The position numbers and the translations under genes were made by a program. From positions 310,001 through 374,000 of the forward strand of contig MEUZ01000003.1 of NCBI GenBank assembly GCA_001772615.1: a stretch of DNA of 64,000 nt. Direction: 5' to 3'. The notes below the pieces were generated by a model, which worked only from the letters and a program-made list of their open reading frames with translations, was not told where the DNA came from and made no database searches. Positions 32,877-40,312 of the stretch are shown here, piece after piece (the stretch's first letter is position 1; every line of letters begins with the position of its first letter). Source of the stretch: a candidate division WWE3 bacterium RIFCSPHIGHO2_01_FULL_40_23 (GTDB taxonomy: Bacteria; Patescibacteria; WWE3; UBA101185; 2-01-FULL-41-18).

Positions 32877-34436
32877 TTAAATAATCGCTTCGGGCGGCGG
32901 CGTCTCCTCGGGTTTGGTGTTCCCGTTTCCGCCAGCCCCAGGTTGAGTTTCGGGTTGAGCTTCAAGTACCACTGTTGCGGTACCTTCTACTACCTGTTGG
33001 CCTGCTGGTTTTGCCTCTTCCGGCGCTTCAGGTGCTTTTTTGGTCTCTGCCCCTCCGCCTGCTTCTCCCACACTTTCCCCCTCGGGTTTTTCACCCGAAA
33101 GGCTTCTTCTTACACCTTCCGCAAACGCATCCATTTGGGCCCTAAAGGATTCTTCAGCCCTAGCAACTCTTTCATCAGCCGCCTTTTGCGCATCCGCCAA
33201 CTGTTTTGCCATTCTTTCTTCAAACTCTCGTCTTTCCTTAGCTTCCCGCGCAGAAGCCTCATCAGCCTTCTTTAGCGCCTCTGTAAGATTTAATTGAAGC
33301 GTCTGAATTGTCTTAAGAAGTTCTGCCTGGGACTCTGTCAGATTTTTCACAGCACCCTCCGCCTTTTGAGCTCTTGTTTCGGCGGCTTTATTTGCCTCAT
33401 CCTGCGCTACCTGCCTTGCTTGTTTTGTGGGAGCCTGTCCGGCATCTTCTTTCTCATTCTCCCGCTTCACTTTTTTCGCTCTAGCGCCAAATAGTGTTTC
33501 GGCGGCTGATAGATCTTCAACCGAGAGCCCATAGGCATCTCTTAAAATTGAAAGCTCCGAGATTATTTGAGCGTCTGAAAGGCCTTGGCCCATAAGCTCT
33601 TCCGCAAAAGTCATCAGCTCTCTGGCTGCCGCTCCACGGGTGTTATAGTACTCCCTAAGCTCCTTCGCAGCCTGTTGGTGAAGTCCGGCCGCTTCATCCC
33701 TTGCTTTTTGAAGGTTTTCCGCGTATTCACCATTGAGCCTTGCAAGAAGGTCCTCTCTATTCTTTTCAGAAACCCATCTTTCAAGCGGGTGTCCTTTGTT
33801 ATTGTGCCCATCCCAATCCTGTTCAAGAGATCTTCCACCGTGCTGGCGCTTATACCCGGTTCTAAACTCATCCACCGTAAGCTCCCCTCTCATCCATTGA
33901 TCGGTCAACCCAAATCTATTTCTAACAACCCCAGGCTCAAGCGCCGCGTCCACATCCGTTTCGGATGCAACTTTATAAAGATTCCTGGAGTCATCCCACT
34001 GCGGAACACCTTTAACCTGCTTCACCTGCGCAACAATAACTGTTTGTTTCTCCGGGTCCCTGTTGCCATTATTAAGACGCACATAAACTACTACGTCATC
34101 CTCATATTCTTTTTCTCCCTTCATCTTCCCCCAAAAACCGGTTTTCTCCTTCAGCCTATAAAAAACTTGAGGTGCGGCACTAAAACTTTGCTCTTCTACA
34201 ATCTGTCCTTTGCCAAGCTCTTTGGCATCCGCCAGGTTTTCTATTCCAAGAGTTTTAAAAGCTCCCATGGCAGCTTGTTTGGCAATTTCAATCCTTGTAC
34301 TTGAATCGCCGCCTTTATAAACATCCATTATTTCATTATGCATTGGGGGAGTCTCAACTTTTTTTTCAAGTTTTGAAATTTCGGCCTCGTTGGCCGCAAG
34401 TTCCATTTCTGCCGGCAGGGGAGTTCTTTCAGACAT
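32877..34436 (-). CDS. Large coiled-coil protein of unknown function
   Basis: 519 residues. The N-terminal half (~60-230) looks globular, with VVVYVRLNNGNRDPEKQTVI and several Trp residues. Residues ~310-440 are Ala/Glu/Lys/Arg-rich heptads typical of a coiled coil, and the last ~70 are Pro/Gly/Glu-rich and disordered. No signal peptide. It starts 2 nt after the HerA-like ATPase gene, so it is translationally linked and may be a structural partner. The codon choice is more GC-rich than that of its neighbours. Confidence 0.6.
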   Translation of the reverse strand: MSERTPLPAEMELAANEAEISKLEKKVETPPMHNEIMDVYKGGDSSTRIEIAKQAAMGAFKTLGIENLADAKELGKGQIVEEQSFSAAPQVFYRLKEKTGFWGKMKGEKEYEDDVVVYVRLNNGNRDPEKQTVIVAQVKQVKGVPQWDDSRNLYKVASETDVDAALEPGVVRNRFGLTDQWMRGELTVDEFRTGYKRQHGGRSLEQDWDGHNNKGHPLERWVSEKNREDLLARLNGEYAENLQKARDEAAGLHQQAAKELREYYNTRGAAARELMTFAEELMGQGLSDAQIISELSILRDAYGLSVEDLSAAETLFGARAKKVKRENEKEDAGQAPTKQARQVAQDEANKAAETRAQKAEGAVKNLTESQAELLKTIQTLQLNLTEALKKADEASAREAKERREFEERMAKQLADAQKAADERVARAEESFRAQMDAFAEGVRRSLSGEKPEGESVGEAGGGAETKKAPEAPEEAKPAGQQVVEGTATVVLEAQPETQPGAGGNGNTKPEETPPPEAII

Positions 34437-34438
34437 AT

Positions 34439-36826
34439 TTAAGTTTGCGTTCTTCTATTAATATCCTCTTCAACTATATGCTTCTCTACTCCGTACTTCA
34501 AGCGTGATTTCTCTCTTATTCTTTCGGATAATGACTTTTTTTCAGGAGACTTGGCGAGAGTTTGAAGCTTACTTATCTCATCCCAATTAACTTTTAGAGA
34601 AAAAGGCGGTGAGGGGTGACCGTTAATAAGAAGCCTAATATACGAATTTCCTATTGGAAGGTTAATTAAATCGGTTTTATCAAAAACGGGAGTGAACTGA
34701 TTTTCAAGATAAACGGCGTCATCAACACCAACTCTAAAAGAATTAATCGTGCCCACATTTCCAAAAACGGCTGTTTTTATATCATCCGAAAGCTGGGCAA
34801 CAAACTGATTTGCCATTATCATGCATAATTTATACTTTCTTGCTTCGGATAAAATAGTTGCGATATCGGGAGTAGAAAAATTCTGAAATTCATCAATGTA
34901 AAGATAAAAATCAGGAAAATCAACTTTTCCCAAAGCATCCGCACGGCTTAAAGCCGCCCCAAGAAGCCTCGGAACCATTAAAAGACCCAAAAAGTTTGAA
35001 TTTTCCTCCCCTATTTTCCCTTTTGAAAGATCAACAAGAAGAATTTTCTTGCTATCCATTACTTCCCTGAAATCAAAAGCCGATTTTGACTGACCGATTA
35101 TATTTCTCATAATCCTTTCGGTGACAAATCTATCAACTTTTGAAACAAAATAACCTGTTTTTTCGCTTTTATGAAACTCCGAGGTCCCTGCCATTTCATC
35201 AGTCCAGTACTTTTTAACAAGCGGGTCTTTGATTAAAGGGATTTTTTCCTTGGCGTAATTTTTGTCAATTATCAGCCTTAAAACTTCTACCATCGTGTTC
35301 CCCGGCTCTTCCATTGCCGTAAGCATTACGTTTCTTAAAGCCCTTTCAAGCTGAGGGCCCATAATACCCTGATGATTGGGGTCATAAAGTTTATATAAGA
35401 GTGAAATAAAAGAGTTTACGATCAAATGCTTCTGGGTTTCGCTTTTTGCTTCAAGAATGTTTAGGCCAAGCGGGCGCTCTTCATCTCCCGCGTCAAAATA
35501 AATGACGTCCTCCAGCCTCTCCTCCGGTATCAAGGGGAGCATGTCCTCTATTGCGCTTCCGTGAGGGTCAATAAATCCAACTCCTTTTCCTTCTTTTATG
35601 TCCTGTATCGCCATAAATTTCATTAACTCCGATTTTCCTGTTCCAGTCTGACCGATTATGTAAAAATGCCTTCTTCTATCCTCGGTTGTGATTTTTACTT
35701 TCTTTTCAACCCCTCTAAAAATGCTGTCGCCAAGATACAAGCCTTCCTCGGGAAGATTAGGAGGAGCTGATGCTCTTTTACTTCTTAACCAGTTGATCCT
35801 TGGAGTTTTAATTTCTTTGTTTGGAAAATGGAAAATCGTTGCAAGTTCAACGCTGTTTAAAGTACTTGTGTTTTTATAAAGATAAATATCAAAAAAGGGT
35901 ATAAAAATAGTTTTTGAAGAAAAAAACCTATAAATAAAATCTTCAACAAATTTCTTTTTAAAAAGAGTCAGTTCTTTTTTAAATCTGTTGTATTTCACAT
36001 CGGAAAACTGCTCAAAAGTTCCCGTTAAATTTCTTAGATTGGCCTCGGCTTTAAACTTATCATCCGAAACCGAAACATATCTTAAGACAACATCAAAACC
36101 CGGTTTTGAAAGCTTTTTCTCAACGCCTTCAAGAAAGCTCTGATCTATATTGATCGGCTTTTTTTCAGGATTTGCCTGATGAGCTTTAATGCCCCCCACA
36201 AATCTATTACCCGCCGAAACCCATGCTTCCGAAGCGGGGCGCACTGAAATTTGAAGCGCTAAAACTTCCTCGGAAGAAAGTTTGCTCATAGCCGATGTAA
36301 TACTGCTTATTCCATCCGAAGGAAGATCCTCAAAAGTTCTTAAAGGATAAAAAGGAGGGGCAGCAAGCTTTAAGGATGCGACGGCCACTTTGCCTCCCCT
36401 ATCCCAGATTTTAGGTGGTTTGACTATATCAATTTCAGCCGAAGGGTAAGCCCCGTTTATCTGCTTTTCAACAAGTGTTGCTAAATGGTTTGGGCATGAA
36501 ACATAAAAGCTTATATCGGATTCTTTCCCAATAATTTCAAAAGTGATATGCTCCTGCTCTGAAAAAAGGCCCTGGAAGAATCCTTTTTTTAAGGAGTACA
36601 GGGAAGCAAACATTTGTTCAGCCACTTTTATTTCAATTTCATTTAGTTCGGGCACCCTCACAAGAAAAAAAGTTGTGTTTAAAGCGTTTTTCTTTTTCAG
36701 GCCCGATTTTATAAAACCCGTAATAAGGCGGAGTAAAAAATACAAAAAGAGAAGAAAAATAACAACATAAAGAGCAATAAAAGCGAGGTCTATTATAGAT
36801 TGAGAGGAGAAAGAATCTATTCTCAT
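34439..36826 (-). CDS. Membrane-anchored HerA/VirB4/TraD-type ATPase
   Basis: 795 residues. One membrane helix near the N terminus (~15-37, LAFIALYVVIFLLFLYFLL), a ~330-residue region of unknown fold, then a RecA-like motor with Walker A GQTGTGKSELMKF (~395), FIDPHGSAIEDMLPLIP and Walker B LYIDEFQNFSTPDI. The C-terminal part has the conserved MANQFVAQL and a hexamer-type Arg region. This architecture suits DNA or protein pumping at the membrane, as in type IV secretion. No nurA, relaxase or other secretion genes are in the window. Confidence 0.8.
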   Translation of the reverse strand: MRIDSFSSQSIIDLAFIALYVVIFLLFLYFLLRLITGFIKSGLKKKNALNTTFFLVRVPELNEIEIKVAEQMFASLYSLKKGFFQGLFSEQEHITFEIIGKESDISFYVSCPNHLATLVEKQINGAYPSAEIDIVKPPKIWDRGGKVAVASLKLAAPPFYPLRTFEDLPSDGISSITSAMSKLSSEEVLALQISVRPASEAWVSAGNRFVGGIKAHQANPEKKPINIDQSFLEGVEKKLSKPGFDVVLRYVSVSDDKFKAEANLRNLTGTFEQFSDVKYNRFKKELTLFKKKFVEDFIYRFFSSKTIFIPFFDIYLYKNTSTLNSVELATIFHFPNKEIKTPRINWLRSKRASAPPNLPEEGLYLGDSIFRGVEKKVKITTEDRRRHFYIIGQTGTGKSELMKFMAIQDIKEGKGVGFIDPHGSAIEDMLPLIPEERLEDVIYFDAGDEERPLGLNILEAKSETQKHLIVNSFISLLYKLYDPNHQGIMGPQLERALRNVMLTAMEEPGNTMVEVLRLIIDKNYAKEKIPLIKDPLVKKYWTDEMAGTSEFHKSEKTGYFVSKVDRFVTERIMRNIIGQSKSAFDFREVMDSKKILLVDLSKGKIGEENSNFLGLLMVPRLLGAALSRADALGKVDFPDFYLYIDEFQNFSTPDIATILSEARKYKLCMIMANQFVAQLSDDIKTAVFGNVGTINSFRVGVDDAVYLENQFTPVFDKTDLINLPIGNSYIRLLINGHPSPPFSLKVNWDEISKLQTLAKSPEKKSLSERIREKSRLKYGVEKHIVEEDINRRTQT

Positions 36827-36871
36827 AAGGCAGATTTACTTTTTAATTATACAGGTAAAAGCGGGAAGGCT

Positions 36872-37222
36872 CTATGAAGATACAGAATGTATGTAAGCAC
36901 CCTCCATTTCAGAGGCGTCCTTAAATAACCCATCGGCCCCCAAAATTACAGGGTGTTGTTGGGAGGGTTCACCAGGGGAAACGGCGGCGCCCTTGGATTC
37001 ACCTTCGGGTGCAGGAGGAGGAGACACTCCCAAAGGAGGCCTTTCACTGATAGCAGGAGGCACAGGCGGGGGAGCCGTTTCGGTTTCTTCGGCCAAGATC
37101 CCTTGGAGTGTTTCAAGATGTCCAACAGGAGCCTCAGATCCCGGCGCCGCTTCCGAGGGCTCTTTCAGAGGAGGCGTTGGTTCAGTAGTGGGTGAGAAGT
37201 TAGGAGTGTAGGCAGTAGCCAT
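36872..37222 (-). CDS. Pro/Glu-rich disordered protein of unknown function
   Basis: 116 residues, dominated by Pro, Glu, Ala and Ser, with no predicted fold. It is a weak coding candidate by composition, but a perfect TATAAT ends exactly 6 nt before its ATG, the same geometry as for alaS and murT in this window. An overlapping opposite frame (36993-37211) is also open and GC-rich, which I take as a shadow. Confidence 0.5.
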   Translation of the reverse strand: MATAYTPNFSPTTEPTPPLKEPSEAAPGSEAPVGHLETLQGILAEETETAPPPVPPAISERPPLGVSPPPAPEGESKGAAVSPGEPSQQHPVILGADGLFKDASEMEGAYIHSVSS

Positions 37223-37228
37223 AACTTT

Positions 37229-37234
37229 ATTATA
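37229..37234 (-). promoter_or_regulatory. -10 box placing transcription start on the ATG at 37222
   Basis: TATAAT followed by AAAGTT and the ATG. No clear -35 at 16-18 nt. Confidence 0.45.
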
Positions 37235-37264
37235 ACGTATGAAAAATCAATCTGTAGTATGAGA

Positions 37265-37678
37265 TCAGTTATGGCTTCTTATACCTTTAAAAAATCTCTG
37301 CTTCCTTTCACCTTCGTCATCGCCATCCTGTTTTTCAGAAGGCTCCCCGGAAATCTCATCTTTAAGATCCGAAACATAGTCTTCAACCTGTTCTCTAACG
37401 GGCTCCGACACCTCTTCCACTTTTCTTAAAATGGGTTCAATCTTTTCCTTAATCTCTGAAAGTTTCGGCTCGGCCTTCTCTCTGGCTTCAGAAACTTTCT
37501 CTGATATATCTCTTGCCAAATCCCCCATAGCTTCTTTTTTATCATCATATAAAGCTTTGAGCCTTGTTCTTGTTTTTTTACCTTCATCAGGAGCAAAAAG
37601 TAGCCCCAAAACACCTCCGATGATGGCTCCTACAGCAACTCCGAACAAAAACCCCTCGGCTTCCCTTTTTTCACACAT
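37265..37678 (-). CDS. YtxH domain-containing protein
   Basis: 137 residues. An N-terminal Gly/Ala-rich membrane helix (FLFGVAVGAIIGGVLGLLFAP, ~9-29) is followed by DEGKKTRTRLKALYDD and a long amphipathic helix with repeated SEKVSEAREKAEPKLSEIKE-type units. YtxH proteins are general-stress/envelope proteins of unclear role. I chose the ATG at 37678 because AAGGAGG stands 8 nt upstream. It follows a DUF948-like gene, a pairing common in Firmicutes and CPR. Confidence 0.75.
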   Translation of the reverse strand: MCEKREAEGFLFGVAVGAIIGGVLGLLFAPDEGKKTRTRLKALYDDKKEAMGDLARDISEKVSEAREKAEPKLSEIKEKIEPILRKVEEVSEPVREQVEDYVSDLKDEISGEPSEKQDGDDEGERKQRFFKGIRSHN

Positions 37679-37679
37679 T

Positions 37680-37949
37680 TTAATCACCCTCCTTTCCACC
37701 CTTTTTAAAATCTTTTATGGCGCCAAGCACTTTAAGGCTTGAAACAATACCAGTGGTCAAACTTGATATAGCAGTAATCGGTCCCGCAACTGAATCCGTA
37801 ATATTCTCCGCATTATCTAAAACACGGTTCATTTTCTTAATTGTTTCGCGAAATTCCTTAAGAACAGTAACAACATAAATCCCTACAACAATAAGGTTGA
37901 TTGTAAGTAAAGTGAGAATAATAACAAGAACAATCTGATAATCTATCAC
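37680..37949 (-). CDS. DUF948-like small membrane protein
   Basis: 89 residues from a GTG at 37949, which has AGAAAGG 8 nt upstream. One membrane helix (~4-26, IVLVIILTLLTINLIVVGIYVV) is followed by a charged helix (TVLKEFRETIKKMNRVLDNAE), the pattern of DUF948 proteins found beside YtxH. A longer ATG reading to 38084 would add an unlikely N terminus and overlap the upstream gene. Two nt separate it from the YtxH gene. Confidence 0.65.
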   Translation of the reverse strand: MIDYQIVLVIILTLLTINLIVVGIYVVTVLKEFRETIKKMNRVLDNAENITDSVAGPITAISSLTTGIVSSLKVLGAIKDFKKGGKEGD

Positions 37950-38049
37950 AGGCAGTACCTTTCTTTTGGGGATCAAAACGAGTATCACACAGGGCAAAGA
38001 GGTAGTCAAGAGAAAGGGGCCAAAGGCAGACAGGCCCCCAAAACCAAAG

Positions 38050-38454
38050 CTAAAGGAAGCGTCCGGGAAGCTTTTTAATTTCACTTTTTAACTCACTAAG
38101 CTTTCCCACAACTTCCTCCGGAGGAAAACCAGGTGTGGTATAAACCGCAACGGACCTACCTAACACCCTCCTTTCTGCTATCATCAACCTCCAAGGAAAA
38201 AGGATCAGCATCTTTTCATGGCGATCCGCACGTGTTGAACAAAACTCCAGACCGGCAAACCACTCATAAGAATCATCCGTTTCAATCCCACCCCGCGCTC
38301 CTATAAAACCGGGAACTTTCTCCGCCGCCATGGCAAGATCCGCTCCGACACTAATAAAACGCGACCTAAACATTTGGTTCAACTTCAAAACCCCCCAGGG
38401 AAAAAACGGGCCATTAAAACCTTGAAGTTGGGTTTTAACCCTCTTTCCGCTCAT
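38050..38454 (-). CDS. Hypothetical protein
   Basis: 134 residues, basic, with several Trp and Phe and a C-terminal charged helix (LSELKSEIKKLPGRFL). No family recognised. AAAGGGAGAG stands 7-8 nt before the ATG. It lies 17 nt after rodZ and may belong to that operon. Confidence 0.5.
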   Translation of the reverse strand: MSGKRVKTQLQGFNGPFFPWGVLKLNQMFRSRFISVGADLAMAAEKVPGFIGARGGIETDDSYEWFAGLEFCSTRADRHEKMLILFPWRLMIAERRVLGRSVAVYTTPGFPPEEVVGKLSELKSEIKKLPGRFL

Positions 38455-38471
38455 TAGAATCTCTCCCTTTT

Positions 38472-39386
38472 TTAAAAGTTTTTGAACTCTTCTTCTTTTT
38501 CCTCCCCCTCTTTGCCAAAAACCCCAAGGTCATTTCCGTTAAACTTCACAGTTAGCACACCGGCGTTTCCTGCCTTTAACTTTATGGATGAAGAAGCCTC
38601 AAACACCCTTGATGTGCCAAAAAGCATCGTTCCTTCAAACTCCTTCCTTCCGTCGCTAAAAACCAAAACAGGGCTTGATCCCGACTTGGCAAAAAGCTCA
38701 AGCTTTAGCAAGGAGACCTCCGCCGCGCCCTCTTTTTTCACTACCACGCTTCTTGTAATTCTTGTTTCCTTTCCAAGTTTATTAACGGACAAAAAGTTTA
38801 AAGAGTTTAAGCCCTCCGACAAATCAACCCTGAAAACAAAAGTGCCATCGGGATTAATATTTATTTTCTGCCCGTTTAAAAAAACCGATGAGTCTCGGTC
38901 CGTCCTTCCCACAACCTCAAGACTTTCTTCGGAGTAGGCTATATCAGAGCTTGGGCTTTCCACAACCAAAGAGGGTGCTCCTGTATAAGATCGGTATTGA
39001 TAAAAAAGGTATGCAAAAAATGCGAGTATTAAGATGAGCGTTGAAAAAACAATCACGGTTGCGGGCGTTATTAAAAACCCGGGCGATTCAATAGGCCTTA
39101 TAACCCTTGGTTTTTTGACTTTTTTTTCATCAAATTCTCTTCTGAAAAACGCGAGAACTTCATCAACATTTAAATCAAGAACACTAGCATAAAGCTTTAA
39201 AAAGCCTTTAGTGTGCACAAGGCTTGAAAACTGCGAATAGTCATTTTCCTCAAGGGCCAAAAGATACTTTGGATGAATCTTTGTAAACTTCTGAACATCC
39301 GTTAAGGAAAGCCCTTTTTTCTCCCGCGCGGATTTAAGCATTTCTCCGACAGTTTTCATTGACGAACCTATCTTAGCTTCATTCAT
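38472..39386 (-). CDS. rodZ: RodZ-like cytoskeletal/helix-turn-helix membrane protein
   Basis: 304 residues. An N-terminal HTH_25-type domain (~10-80; MLKSAREKKGLSLTDVQKF, LLALEENDYSQF) is followed by a linker, a membrane helix (~112-134) and an extracytoplasmic beta domain. In rods RodZ links MreB to the cell wall machinery; no mreB is visible here, so the role may differ. The start overlaps the bpsA stop by 8 nt, forming a ftsK-bpsA-rodZ operon. Confidence 0.82.
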   Translation of the reverse strand: MNEAKIGSSMKTVGEMLKSAREKKGLSLTDVQKFTKIHPKYLLALEENDYSQFSSLVHTKGFLKLYASVLDLNVDEVLAFFRREFDEKKVKKPRVIRPIESPGFLITPATVIVFSTLILILAFFAYLFYQYRSYTGAPSLVVESPSSDIAYSEESLEVVGRTDRDSSVFLNGQKININPDGTFVFRVDLSEGLNSLNFLSVNKLGKETRITRSVVVKKEGAAEVSLLKLELFAKSGSSPVLVFSDGRKEFEGTMLFGTSRVFEASSSIKLKAGNAGVLTVKFNGNDLGVFGKEGEEKEEEFKNF

Positions 39387-40308
39387 ATGTGTATATTTTT
39401 GATACGTCTAACTTTTTTGACACTTTAGTTTTTGGCGTCTTCATAAGCGTATACAAGTTGCTGCTTGATCCTATTGATAAAGCGCTTTCATACCTATTGA
39501 AATTAAAAAGCGCATAAATTATTGCTAGATTAAATTCATTTATTATACTCTGCACCAAAAGAAACCTCTCAAGCGACCTTTCGCTTGATCCGAAGCAGAT
39601 ATATGCTTTCCCAAAACTACCCCATAGAGCCTCAAGCTCTCGTGATAGAAAAAGCTTAAAGCCTGAAGGAGTGTAAGGAGGATCTGAAAATACCACATCA
39701 TAACTTTCAATTAAATCCTTGGGAAGCCCCTCTCTTAAATCGGCATAGTAAAGCTGTATATCAAAGCTTTTCTTTTTTGCAACGCTTTCTATAAAAGAAA
39801 GCTGGGATGGATCTATGTCACATACTGCAACATTTTTAAACGCACCTATTTCCAAAAGGCAAAGAGAAGTAAGATCATCATCACCAAGAAAAAGTATTGA
39901 GGCATCTTCATAGGCTTCATTCTCCATTAAAAACTTGATTCTTTTTACCTGCGTGTCTTCGGTGGAATAAAACTGGTCATATTCTCTTTTAGGTTTAGGT
40001 CTGGAAGTGGCACACTCTTTGTAAAGACTATGGATCAAAAGCTCATCTGAAGCCTCAAAAGCCTTCTTATTAAAAGTAAGAGAGGATAAAAACTTTTTCC
40101 CGTTATCATTTAAAATAAAAAAGTTTGAAACAGGTTCTAGATAAGAAGAAAAATTATCGCGAAACTTTTTAAGGGTTTCTTTTGAAAATCCGGTTTTTCC
40201 TATAAGATCATGTGTTGAAATTCTTCCCTCTCTTTTAATATTTTCAAGAATAAGAAAAAGGTCGCCGGAAGAAATCCCAACTTTTTCGCTAAGATTTTTT
40301 AGATCCAT
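39379..40308 (-). CDS. bpsA: Probable N4-bis(aminopropyl)spermidine synthase (BpsA family)
   Basis: BpsA adds two aminopropyl groups to the same nitrogen of spermidine, making a branched polyamine; it was characterised in hyperthermophilic archaea. The 309 residues have an N-terminal winged-helix-like region (~1-75) and a catalytic Rossmann domain with PKREYDQFYSTEDTQVKRIK (106-125), LGDDDLTS (141-148), VAVCDIDPSQLSF (161-173) and SDPPYT (208-213), matching the BpsA pattern. Related proteins are rarely studied in mesophiles. It lies 4 nt after ftsK and overlaps rodZ. A methyltransferase of similar fold is the main alternative. Confidence 0.75.
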   Translation of the reverse strand: MDLKNLSEKVGISSGDLFLILENIKREGRISTHDLIGKTGFSKETLKKFRDNFSSYLEPVSNFFILNDNGKKFLSSLTFNKKAFEASDELLIHSLYKECATSRPKPKREYDQFYSTEDTQVKRIKFLMENEAYEDASILFLGDDDLTSLCLLEIGAFKNVAVCDIDPSQLSFIESVAKKKSFDIQLYYADLREGLPKDLIESYDVVFSDPPYTPSGFKLFLSRELEALWGSFGKAYICFGSSERSLERFLLVQSIINEFNLAIIYALFNFNRYESALSIGSSSNLYTLMKTPKTKVSKKLDVSKIYTYE

Positions 40309-40312
40309 AACT

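Noticed and set aside
33585..34304. 239-residue open frame on the plus strand
   Set aside because: It lies entirely opposite the coiled-coil gene at 32877-34436, has a composition unlike a real protein, and has no promoter or ribosome binding site.
37680..38084. Longer ATG start for the DUF948-like gene
   Set aside because: It would overlap the gene at 38050-38454 and add a non-conserved N terminus; the GTG at 37949 has a ribosome binding site and places the membrane helix at the start.
39379..40308. Plain N6-adenine DNA methyltransferase for the DPPY-containing protein
   Set aside because: DPPY alone would suggest it, but the GDDDLTS and YDQF...T...R segments and spacing fit BpsA better. 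It stays as the main alternative.
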